A DNA stretch of 13,204 nt, from NCBI GenBank assembly GCA_036274695.1, contig DASUFF010000128.1, positions 1 to 13,204 on the forward strand. The letters are read 5' to 3'. The notes beneath the pieces were generated by a model that saw only the letters and a program-made list of their open reading frames with translations, was not told the origin of the DNA and searched no databases. How positions within the stretch are numbered: the first letter of the stretch is position 1; each line of letters begins with the position of its first letter. Positions 5,785 through 12,572 of this stretch are shown here, in pieces. The translations under genes and the position numbers were made by a program. This DNA is from DASUFF01 sp036274695. Its GTDB lineage: Bacteria > UBA10199 > JACPAL01 > GCA-016699445.

Positions 5785-7252
5785 GTAATTCCTCGGGAAG
5801 CATGCGTTCGTGGTCGCACCAGGTGAGCATTTTTCCCAAACAGGCGTTGCCGTCGTGGTGCCACATCATCGACGGCGTCCCCATCAATCCCGGAGGTCCG
5901 ACGCGCGTGACGCCCATGCGCGCGAGCGTGTAGCGCAGTTTCGAAAAGGTCTCCTCGCCCGCGGCGATGGCGGCGTTCTGCAGGTAATGGCGGATGGGGC
6001 GCACCATCGCTTCCACGTCGGCGACGCCGCCCACGGGGACGATGCGCACGTAACGCTCGCCCAGCGACGGTTCGAAGCGTTGATGGCGGTCGATGTAGAC
6101 CAGGCAGGAATAATCCTCCGGCGCCGCGATGATCGTCATGCGGTCCTTCATGTCTTCTTGAGAGGCGCGCATCAAATGCAGCTCGCGTTCGCGGTATTTA
6201 TTCGCGGCCTCCGACAAGTCCATCGAACGGGGCGGCAGTTCCTTGGCCCAGACCGCCATCTCCTCCGCGCACATTTTTCCGAATTCCTCCGGCGAGACTT
6301 CTCCGTCTCGGTCGACCAAGCAGACCTGGGGGCAGAGGCAGGCGTGTCCGTCAAAGACGGTGAAATCGTAGGCGACCTTGTGGGCGACTTCGCGCGCCTG
6401 GGACCGGGCGAGCGACTCCTTGGCGACGTAGATGAAGCCCATCTTATGGCCGTGCCACGTCGCTTCCAGGGACGCGGGCTTGGCCTTGATCAACCGCAAG
6501 GTTTGCTGCTCACCGCCGTAGGCGACCAGATAGTTGATCGATTCCAGAAAGGCGTTTTCCGCATCGTCGTCGCCGCGTTCCCAATAAACGATGGCCAGGC
6601 ACGAGGCGAGCTCGGGGTCGAGCTCGGCGAGCGTCCGCGCGTAGAGCGAGAGAAAGATCGGCTCACCCGCCGAGACGCGTCCGAGGCAGGCGGCCTTGAC
6701 CAAAAAGGCGCGCATGATCTCCAAGTGCGGAAGCGCCGGGATGTTCGAGCTGAAGATCGCGCCCACCAATTCGGGCCCGACGGCGTGGCTGTAGCCGCCC
6801 AATCGGTCGTTCTTTTGAAAACCGTCCAGGAAGGCCGGATCGCCCAACTCGTTGGTCAACGCCTTGATCAAGTGGGGGCCGCGCGAGCTGATCTGTTCGA
6901 GGTGAATGGAGTGCGCCACCATCTCCGGCGAAAAACCGGTGATGGCGGAGATGAGTCGGATGGCCCGTTGCCGCGGTTCATAGGACGGCGTCAGCCAGCG
7001 GTCGGCGACGCGGTCGAGAAGGGCGGCGATCTCGCGCACGGGGCGTTTCACCAGGACCTGCTGGCGTCTTTCTTTCAGCCATTCCGCGGCCGTCCTCAAA
7101 GCTTCGGGGGACAGCCGTAAGAAAGAGACGGCGATGTCTTTGTCTCCGCGCTGATATTTTTTCACGAACGGCGTGGTCCCGCCGGGAATACGGTCGAGGA
7201 TCTTTTGGAGCTCTTCCGGGATCCAATAGGCCTTGGGCGTTTCTTCCGTCAT
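5762..7252 (-). CDS. LuxC-like acyl-CoA reductase (long-chain aldehyde-forming family)
   Basis: A 496-residue protein of the LuxC acyl-CoA reductase family, which uses NADPH to reduce an acyl thioester to an aldehyde through a Cys acyl-enzyme. Length agrees with the family (about 480). The nucleotide-binding half includes H-A-V-G-P-E-L-V-G-A-I-F-S-S-N-I-P (156-172). The catalytic motif D-G-H-A-C-L-C-P-Q (301-309) aligns with the A-C-S/T-S-P-Q of LuxC proteins, making Cys305 the likely nucleophile, with a second Cys307 replacing the usual Ser. The C-terminal G-V-T-R-V-G-P-P-G-L-M-G-T-P segment (447-460) is also family-like. ATG 7252 was chosen because it overlaps the LuxE-like stop as ATGA, has GGGAGAG upstream, and starts exactly where family-like sequence begins; the longer open frame to 7492 is a shadow. 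LuxE is the normal partner. With no luciferase genes nearby, the aldehyde probably serves biosynthesis rather than light. Confidence 0.9.
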   Translation of the reverse strand: MTEETPKAYWIPEELQKILDRIPGGTTPFVKKYQRGDKDIAVSFLRLSPEALRTAAEWLKERRQQVLVKRPVREIAALLDRVADRWLTPSYEPRQRAIRLISAITGFSPEMVAHSIHLEQISSRGPHLIKALTNELGDPAFLDGFQKNDRLGGYSHAVGPELVGAIFSSNIPALPHLEIMRAFLVKAACLGRVSAGEPIFLSLYARTLAELDPELASCLAIVYWERGDDDAENAFLESINYLVAYGGEQQTLRLIKAKPASLEATWHGHKMGFIYVAKESLARSQAREVAHKVAYDFTVFDGHACLCPQVCLVDRDGEVSPEEFGKMCAEEMAVWAKELPPRSMDLSEAANKYRERELHLMRASQEDMKDRMTIIAAPEDYSCLVYIDRHQRFEPSLGERYVRIVPVGGVADVEAMVRPIRHYLQNAAIAAGEETFSKLRYTLARMGVTRVGPPGLMGTPSMMWHHDGNACLGKMLTWCDHERMLPEELLELQHAS

Positions 7253-8349
7253 GCGGACTCTCCCTTCCACTCTTCCATCGTCAGCGAGCAGCCGCGGGGC
7301 TCGGCGCCCTTGGCTCGTTTCAGGATGTCGAAACCGTTTCCGCGTTGGACGCCGATGTCCTCGGTCTGGATCACCATCGGGCGCTCGATATTGGCCAGGT
7401 CCCAGTGGCGCAGCAGCCCCTGGCGGTCGCCGGCGGATTCCGGGATTCCCTTCACGATGCGAGCCGGATTCACCACGCGCGTCCGCATCCAATGGGGCGG
7501 CTGTTTCGCGCGCGAGGCGGAAACGTCGTCGTAGATCTGGCTGGCCATCTCCGTCATGCCCAGAAGGTTCACGATCCGGTCCGGCGGGAGCCCCAGGAAG
7601 GAACGCGCCAGTTCGACGAAGGCGTCGCGGGTCATCTCGCGGCTCCGGCCCTTGTAGCCTCCGGCGTCCATCAGGCGGCTGCCCTCCGGGAGGACGAGCT
7701 TTTTATTTTTTTCTTCCAGGTGATCGAAGAGATGCACGAATCCGAAGGAGGAGCCCAGCAAGGCCACCGGGATTTTGTCCCGCACGATCCCCTCCAGTTC
7801 CCCCACGAGCTCCGCCGTCATCAATCCGTTCGGTCCGACGAAGGAGCGGGCGGGGCCCGAACCGAACCGGGCGGCGATGCGTTGCAATCCATTCACCATG
7901 ATCATGTGCGGCGCGCGTTCGGGCGGCGGGGCCACCAGCAGCACGCGCATCTTCCGGTCGTCGGGAAAAAGAGAGCGCCGGGCGTTGGCCTCGACGGCCG
8001 CGTCCATCAATTCCAATCCGATGTCCGAAAAGTGCGCCTGGCTGTTGCTCCCGGGGCGCGTCGTCCCGCTGCTGCGGAACGTTTGGCGGACGTCGTCGTC
8101 GCTCCCGCTGAACAGGCGGAAATGCTTGAAGGCGTCGGCGGGAACGGCCGGGACGTCGGTCCAGGACGCGACGGTCGCGGGCGTCCTTCCGTACCGGTCG
8201 CACAGCGCACGGTAGAGGGCGATGGTCCGGTGCTGGTAGGCGAAGACCTCCAGGGCCAGCGCGTTGAAGGTTTCGTCCCCGCCCTCGCCGCTCACGATGA
8301 AGGCGGACACTTTTTCAGAGAGATTCGTCAATTCACTGTCCGGCCGCAT
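7249..8349 (-). CDS. LuxE-like acyl-protein synthetase (ATP-dependent carboxylate activation)
   Basis: A 366-residue protein of the LuxE acyl-protein synthetase family, related to ANL adenylating enzymes. LuxE activates a carboxylic acid with ATP, loads it on its own Cys and passes it to LuxC. The ATP loop is F-R-S-S-G-T-T-R-P-G (91-100). G-M-T-E-M (264-268) is the adenylate-binding motif, and Q-T-E-D-I-G (328-333) contains the conserved Asp. The C-terminal K-G-A-E-P-R-G-C-S-L (347-356) matches the conserved LuxE tail; Cys354 is the candidate acyl carrier, as the acylated Cys of Vibrio LuxE also lies near the C-terminus. Length is normal. ATG 8349 overlaps the LeuD-like gene by 17 bp and has GAGGTG upstream; the in-frame extension to 8763 is a LeuD shadow. 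Which acid is activated is unknown; the neighbours suggest an elongated oxo- or amino-dicarboxylate. Confidence 0.88.
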   Translation of the reverse strand: MRPDSELTNLSEKVSAFIVSGEGGDETFNALALEVFAYQHRTIALYRALCDRYGRTPATVASWTDVPAVPADAFKHFRLFSGSDDDVRQTFRSSGTTRPGSNSQAHFSDIGLELMDAAVEANARRSLFPDDRKMRVLLVAPPPERAPHMIMVNGLQRIAARFGSGPARSFVGPNGLMTAELVGELEGIVRDKIPVALLGSSFGFVHLFDHLEEKNKKLVLPEGSRLMDAGGYKGRSREMTRDAFVELARSFLGLPPDRIVNLLGMTEMASQIYDDVSASRAKQPPHWMRTRVVNPARIVKGIPESAGDRQGLLRHWDLANIERPMVIQTEDIGVQRGNGFDILKRAKGAEPRGCSLTMEEWKGESA

Positions 8350-8854
8350 GAGGCACCTCGTCTTTGAATCCCAAAAACGGCATGAGCCCTCCCTCGGCCA
8401 CGACGGCCTTCCAGAAGGGGTCCTGCGGCTTAAGCGCGAGCGCTCCGGGATGCGAGGACAGTTCCAACGTCCAGCGGTCCCAGTCGATCGTGACGATCGT
8501 TCCGCTCTCCAGCCGCTCCGGCAGATCCGGACATTCGAAGGCGGGCAGGCCCAGATTGCGGACGTTGCGGCCGAAGATGCGCGCGATGGAGCGCGCGACG
8601 ACGGCCTTGATGCCGGCCAATAAGAAGACGCGCGCGCCGGTTTCGCGGCTGGATCCGCAGCCGAAGTTGTCGCCGGCCAGAATGATTTTCCCGGAGAGGT
8701 CGGTGTGGCCGACGTCCTGGAGGTTGGAGGTCGCCTGCAGGAAGCCCTCCCGCACCTTCGCATCGTCCAGAGAGAAAAAGCGGGACGGGTGCAGGACGTC
8801 GGTGTTGACGTTGTCTCCCATCACCAGCGCCGGCCCTTCGATCAATCGCTGCAT
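8333..8854 (-). CDS. leuD: LeuD/homoaconitase-type hydro-lyase small subunit
   Basis: A 173-residue protein of the small (swivel) subunit of isopropylmalate isomerase, homoaconitase and related aconitase-fold enzymes. Together with LeuC it moves a hydroxyl between adjacent carbons by dehydration and rehydration. Visible motifs are D-N-V-N-T-D (14-19), G-D-N-F-G-C-G-S-S-R-E (61-71), and A-R-I-F-G-R-N-V-R-N-L-G-L-P (91-104). The loop after N-V-N-T-D sets substrate choice in this family; here it reads H-P-S-R-F-F-S-L-D-D (22-31) instead of the common YLxx-type sequence. ATG 8854 has GGAGG 6 nt upstream and overlaps the LeuC-like stop by 13 bp; the longer in-frame opening to 9445 is a shadow of that gene. 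The leu symbol is by homology only. No leuB is adjacent, and the NifV-like synthase suggests homocitrate or a homologue as substrate. Confidence 0.85.
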   Translation of the reverse strand: MQRLIEGPALVMGDNVNTDVLHPSRFFSLDDAKVREGFLQATSNLQDVGHTDLSGKIILAGDNFGCGSSRETGARVFLLAGIKAVVARSIARIFGRNVRNLGLPAFECPDLPERLESGTIVTIDWDRWTLELSSHPGALALKPQDPFWKAVVAEGGLMPFLGFKDEVPHAAGQ

Positions 8855-10182
8855 GCGGCGCCTCCGATCGCGTTCGCGGACACGGGCCAGGGATTCTCGT
8901 GGAACGTGCCGAAATCTTCGTCCCCAAAAACTTCGCGCGGGTCGACGACCGCGCCGGCCACGGCGGCGGCCGCCGCGGTGAAGGGCGAGGCCAGGTAGAT
9001 CAATCCGTCCGGCGAGCCCATGCGTCCCCGGAAATTTCGGTTGGAGGTGGAGACGCAGACCTCGCCCGCGCCGATCAAGCCCTTGTCGATGCCGCCGCAG
9101 GCGCCGCAGGAGGAGTTGGTGATCATCGCCCCGGCCTCCGCCAGCGCGGCGAAGATGCCGTTGCGGAGACATTCTTCGAAGATCGCCTGGCTCGCGGGAG
9201 TGACCACGAGCCGGACGCCCGGGGCGACGCGTTTGCCTCTCAAGACGCGCGCGGCGACGGCCAGATCCTCGATGCGTCCGCCGGCGCAGGAGCCGATGAA
9301 AACCTGGTCGACGCGCTGATGATCGGCCTCGCCCGCGGGGATGATCCGGCTCATGCCGCCGGGGAGGGCGACCAAGGGCTTGATCCGGCCGACGTCGATC
9401 GTGATGTCGCGCGCGTACGCGGCGCCGGGATCGGGACGGAGCCAAGCGGTGTCTTCCGGCTCTCCGCCGTCGCGCTGGAGCAAATAGTCGTTCAGCGTTT
9501 CATCGGGCACGAAGATCCCCGCCGTCGCGCCGGCCTCCACCGACATATTGGAGACGGTGAAGCGGCTGTCCATCGGGAGATTGGCGAGGTCGTGGTATTC
9601 CAAGACCTGATCGACCGCCCCGCCTTCGCCGATTTGGCGGATGATCTCCAGGGCCAGGTCCTTGCCGAAGAGCCAGGGCGGCAGTTCGCCGGTGAACGTG
9701 ATCTTGATCGACGGAGGCACCGGCAGGATCGCTTGGCCCGTCAGAAGCACGGCCATGATGTCGGTCGAGCCCAGTCCCATCGCGAAGGCGCCGACGCCGC
9801 CCGCCATCACGGTGTGGGAGTCCGCGCCGCAGATGACCATCCCGGGACGGCAGCGTTTGTCCTCGATCATCAACTGATGGCTGATGCCGCGGTAGAGCAA
9901 ATCCTGAGGGATGCCTTCCTCTTTCATGAAGCTTAAGTAGCGGGTCAGGATGTCGGCCCGCTCCGGCGTGGACGGAGGCGCGAAGTGGTCGGCGGCGAAG
10001 AAGCAGCGCGACGGATCCCACACGTGCCGGCCGGTCTTGCGAAAGCGCTCGACCAGGAGGGCGATGGTGGCGTCGTGGCCGAGCACCAGGTCGACGGGCA
10101 CGCGGAAGTACTCGCTCCCCTTCACGATCGGTTCGTCGACCTTGCGGAGCAGGATCTTTTCGACCAAGGTTTGCTGTTTCAC
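8842..10182 (-). CDS. leuC: LeuC/homoaconitase-type hydro-lyase large subunit
   Basis: A 446-residue 4Fe-4S hydro-lyase large subunit. Cluster ligands are in place: Cys299 in I-G-S-C-A-G-G-R, and Cys359/Cys362 in S-S-C-G-A-C-G-G. The 60-residue distance between the first and second Cys equals that in E. coli LeuC (347 and 407). The C-G-A-D-S-H-T motif (118-124) followed by G-G-V-G-A-F-A-M-G-L-G-S-T-D resembles archaeal/LeuC2 and homoaconitase (AksD, HacA) sequences more than E. coli LeuC. The usual C-T-N-G-R is C-A-G-G-R here. The start is GTG 10182, overlapping the upstream stop as GTGA with GAGAGG upstream; the open frame to 10227 lacks a better site. It pairs with the LeuD-like subunit, overlapping it by 13 bp, so a heterodimer is expected. 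The substrate is likely homocitrate or a longer homologue, not proven. Confidence 0.87.
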   Translation of the reverse strand: MKQQTLVEKILLRKVDEPIVKGSEYFRVPVDLVLGHDATIALLVERFRKTGRHVWDPSRCFFAADHFAPPSTPERADILTRYLSFMKEEGIPQDLLYRGISHQLMIEDKRCRPGMVICGADSHTVMAGGVGAFAMGLGSTDIMAVLLTGQAILPVPPSIKITFTGELPPWLFGKDLALEIIRQIGEGGAVDQVLEYHDLANLPMDSRFTVSNMSVEAGATAGIFVPDETLNDYLLQRDGGEPEDTAWLRPDPGAAYARDITIDVGRIKPLVALPGGMSRIIPAGEADHQRVDQVFIGSCAGGRIEDLAVAARVLRGKRVAPGVRLVVTPASQAIFEECLRNGIFAALAEAGAMITNSSCGACGGIDKGLIGAGEVCVSTSNRNFRGRMGSPDGLIYLASPFTAAAAAVAGAVVDPREVFGDEDFGTFHENPWPVSANAIGGAACSD

Positions 10183-11417
10183 GGGTTCGCCTCTCGGGAG
10201 TTTAAAGGGGCGTTCGCAGGCGGCCACGGCCCTTCCCGCAATTCCTCACGGACGATGCTCCAAAACTCGCCTTCAGAGAACGAAAGATGCTCGGACCAGA
10301 AGCGGGACAGCCGCTCCTGCATTTCCCCGAAGGGCGCCTTGTCGCGCGTCACCTTGGCGTCTTTGATCTTTTCCAGGATGCGGGCGAGCTCCTCGGGCCG
10401 CGCACGGATTCCCCGCTTTTCCAAAAGGGATTCGACCAGTCCGCGCCCGGAGTGTTTTCCCAAGAGGAACTCGTGCTTGCGGCCGAGCCGGTCGGGGTTG
10501 ATCGATTCGTAGGTCGAAGGGTCCTTCAGCATCCCGTCGACGTGAACGCCCGATTCGTGGCGGAAGACGTTCAATCCCACGATCGGCTTGGTCGGCGTCA
10601 GGAAGACGCCGGAGGCGGCCGCGACCCTTTCGCAAAGGCGGGGAAGGACCGACAGGTCCAGGTTCACCTTTTGTTGATAAAGGTCGATCAGGGCGAAGAT
10701 CACCTCTTCCAGTGAGGCGTTTCCCGCCCGCTCGCCCAGCCCGTTGACGGTGGCGGTGATGTGCGTGCAGCCGGCGGCGATGGCGGCCAGAGTGTTGGCG
10801 GTCGCCAGCCCGTAGTCGTTGTGGCAGTGGATGCCCAGCGCGATGTCCGTAGCCATAGCCGCGCGCAGGCGGCGGATGAAATCGGCCATCGTGTCCGGGC
10901 GCATGACGCCGACCGTGTCGCAGATCATGATGCTGTCGGCGCCCAGTGCGCTCACGCGGTCGAAGATCGGTGCCAATTCGTCGGGATCGGCGCGGACGGT
11001 GTCTTCCGCGATGAAATGCACCTTGAGCCCCTTGGAGACGGCCGTGTCGACGGACGATTCGATCCGCGGCCGGATGTCTTGGAGCGTCGCCCCGAACTTA
11101 TGCTTCAGATGCTGCGGGCTGACCGGCATGAAGAGGAAGACTTCCTTCAGTCCGCAGGCGACGGCCAGGTCGATGTCGCTTTGCACGGCGCGCACCGTGC
11201 CCCCGATCCGCGCGCGGTAGCCGCGCGCGAGCAGGGCCTCCAGGGTTTTTCTCTCTTCGGCGGAGTTGCTGGGCATGCCGGCGTCCAAGACGTCGACGCC
11301 CAGGGCGTCCAGCAGGTCCGCGATGGCCAACTTTTCCTCCAGCGTGAAAAACACGCCGGGGGCCTGTTCTCCGTCGCGCAGGGTGCAGTCGGTAAAGAGC
11401 AGATTTCCCGTCGTCAT
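10179..11417 (-). CDS. Homocitrate synthase-like (NifV/AksA-type) DRE-TIM condensing enzyme
   Basis: A 412-residue member of the isopropylmalate/homocitrate synthase family, which condenses acetyl-CoA with a 2-oxoacid. The first strand gives D10 and the R-D-G-E-Q signature (14-18). Metal ligands H197 and H199 are in G-I-H-C-H-N. N-G-L-G-E-R-A-G-N (225-233) is the glycine-rich motif. H-E-S-G-V-H-V-D-G (287-295), followed by M-L-K-D-P-S-T-Y-E and L-G-K-H-S-G-R, is close to the NifV pattern. The M-P-V-S-P-Q-H-L-K-H-K-F segment (97-108) resembles NifV/AksA proteins, which use 2-oxoglutarate and longer homologues. The leucine-sensing LeuA dimer domain of typical isopropylmalate synthases (about 500 residues or more) is absent. 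ATG 11417 overlaps the aminotransferase stop as ATGA and has GAGG 6 nt upstream. No nif gene is visible. Citramalate or isopropylmalate synthase activity cannot be excluded. Confidence 0.85.
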   Translation of the reverse strand: MTTGNLLFTDCTLRDGEQAPGVFFTLEEKLAIADLLDALGVDVLDAGMPSNSAEERKTLEALLARGYRARIGGTVRAVQSDIDLAVACGLKEVFLFMPVSPQHLKHKFGATLQDIRPRIESSVDTAVSKGLKVHFIAEDTVRADPDELAPIFDRVSALGADSIMICDTVGVMRPDTMADFIRRLRAAMATDIALGIHCHNDYGLATANTLAAIAAGCTHITATVNGLGERAGNASLEEVIFALIDLYQQKVNLDLSVLPRLCERVAAASGVFLTPTKPIVGLNVFRHESGVHVDGMLKDPSTYESINPDRLGRKHEFLLGKHSGRGLVESLLEKRGIRARPEELARILEKIKDAKVTRDKAPFGEMQERLSRFWSEHLSFSEGEFWSIVREELREGPWPPANAPLNSREANP

Positions 11418-12565
11418 AGAGTCCTCACCATTTCTGCCGCCGTCTCGCGCCACACGGGCCGCGCGAGGGCGAGCTTCAAGGCGGACACGAGACCCGCATT
11501 CTGGGACGGAGATCCGATGGTGATCCGGGCGCAGGTCGGGCCCACGGGGCGGATGATGAAGCCGCGCGCCTCGAGCCCGCTGAAGACGTCCTGGGCGTTC
11601 CGGTGAAAATCGACGAAGATGAAATTGGCCTCGGTGGGCACGAAATCGAGCCCCATCTTCGAGAATTCCTCGTAGAGGAAGGCCTTTCCCTGCAGGACGA
11701 TCCATCGGCTGCGCTCGACGTGTTCCCGATCCTTCAGGCTGGCGAGCGCGCCCGCGTGGGCGAGGGCGGTCGTGTTGAAGGGTTGCCGGGCTTTTTCCAA
11801 AAGGTCGACGATCTCGCGCTCGGAGACCGCGTAGCCGATGCGGAGCCCCGCGATGCCGCTGATCTTGGAAAACGTGCGCACGGTGATCACCGGCTTTTGG
11901 GAGATGCGGTGTCCGGGATCGTTCTCCGCCGGCGGCGCGTATTCGATGTAGGCCTCGTCCAGGACGACGACGACGTGCTCCGGAACCTCCTCGAGGAAGG
12001 CGTCGATCTCCGCGGAAGCGTGCAACGTGCCCGTCGGATTGTTCGGATTCGCGACGAACATCAGCTTGGTCATCGGCGTGACGGCTCGGAGCATCGCCTC
12101 CAGGTCGTGCTTGTGGTCGCGCAGGGGAACGACGACGTTTTTGGCGCCGTACAATTGGCCTAAAATTTGGAACCAGGGAAAGCTGGGCTGGGCGGAGATG
12201 ACCTCGTCGTTCGGGCAAAGGAAAACGCGCGCGATAATATCCAAGATATCCGTGGCCCCGTGGCCCAGGAGGACGTTTTCCCGCTTCAAGCCGTATTTCG
12301 CGGCCAGCGCGTCCTTCAGCTCCGCGCCGCCGTCGTCCGGATAACAGTGGATGTCGCGCAGCACCGCTTCGATCGCCCGGAGGGCCTGGGGCGACGGGCC
12401 GGCCGCGTTTTCGTTGGAGGCGAGCTTCACGACCTCGCGCACGCCGAATTCCCGCTGGATGTCGGCGACCGATTTCCCCGGCTGATAGGGGCGCACCGGG
12501 AGGACCGCCGGATTGGCGAGCCACTGATGGGAACGGCGGGACGGCGGTAGCTGCTTCGAGTCCAT
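11414..12565 (-). CDS. hisC: HisC-like PLP-dependent aminotransferase (class I/II)
   Basis: A 383-residue fold-type I aminotransferase most like histidinol-phosphate aminotransferase. It has S-N-E-N (50-53), N-P-N-N-P-T-G-T (173-180), D-E-A-Y (203-206) with Asp203 for the PLP pyridine nitrogen, T-F-S-K (231-234) with Lys234 as Schiff-base lysine, and G-L-R-I-G-Y with Arg242. R-I-T-I-G near the C-terminus supplies the carboxylate-binding Arg. An N-terminal extension of about 20 residues makes it a little longer than common HisC proteins. ATG 12565 lies 7 nt after the antiporter stop, with GGTGA inside that gene's end as the ribosome-binding site, so the two are probably translationally coupled. 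HisC homologues often act outside histidine synthesis, and no other his gene is present. Co-translation with the homocitrate synthase-like enzyme suggests amination of the elongated 2-oxoacid. The symbol reflects family, not proven role. Confidence 0.85.
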   Translation of the reverse strand: MDSKQLPPSRRSHQWLANPAVLPVRPYQPGKSVADIQREFGVREVVKLASNENAAGPSPQALRAIEAVLRDIHCYPDDGGAELKDALAAKYGLKRENVLLGHGATDILDIIARVFLCPNDEVISAQPSFPWFQILGQLYGAKNVVVPLRDHKHDLEAMLRAVTPMTKLMFVANPNNPTGTLHASAEIDAFLEEVPEHVVVVLDEAYIEYAPPAENDPGHRISQKPVITVRTFSKISGIAGLRIGYAVSEREIVDLLEKARQPFNTTALAHAGALASLKDREHVERSRWIVLQGKAFLYEEFSKMGLDFVPTEANFIFVDFHRNAQDVFSGLEARGFIIRPVGPTCARITIGSPSQNAGLVSALKLALARPVWRETAAEMVRTL

Positions 12566-12572
12566 GGTTCGT

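Noticed and set aside
5810..7120. 436-codon plus-strand open frame opposite the LuxC-like gene
   Set aside because: It is antisense to a gene with clear family motifs, has no recognisable domain, and long antisense frames are common in GC-rich coding DNA.
7253..7492. Possible 80-residue N-terminal extension of the LuxC-like protein
   Set aside because: It is an Arg/Pro-rich shadow of the LuxE-like gene; ATG 7252 with the ATGA overlap fits the operon and the family length.
7345..8367. 340-codon plus-strand open frame opposite the LuxE-like gene
   Set aside because: Same reason: antisense shadow with Arg/Gly/Ala/His-rich composition and no motif.
8350..8763. Possible 138-residue N-terminal extension of the LuxE-like protein
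   Set aside because: It is a low-complexity Ser/Arg/Pro shadow of the LeuD-like gene in another frame.
8855..9445. Possible 197-residue N-terminal extension of the LeuD-like protein
   Set aside because: It is an Arg-rich shadow of the LeuC-like gene; GGAGG just upstream of ATG 8854 settles the start.
8899..9936. 345-codon plus-strand open frame opposite the LeuC-like gene
   Set aside because: It is an antisense shadow, Asp/Arg/Ala-rich with no fold signature.
10179..11417. Reading the NifV-like gene as part of a nitrogenase (FeMo-cofactor) locus
   Set aside because: No nif structural or assembly gene is visible, and the neighbours are LeuCD, an aminotransferase and LuxE/LuxC.
11418..12524. 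Long in-frame open extension ahead of the homocitrate synthase-like gene, suggesting a 781-residue fusion
   Set aside because: The extra 369 residues are Arg/Gly-rich out-of-frame translation of the aminotransferase gene. ATG 11417 has a ribosome-binding site and starts family-like sequence.
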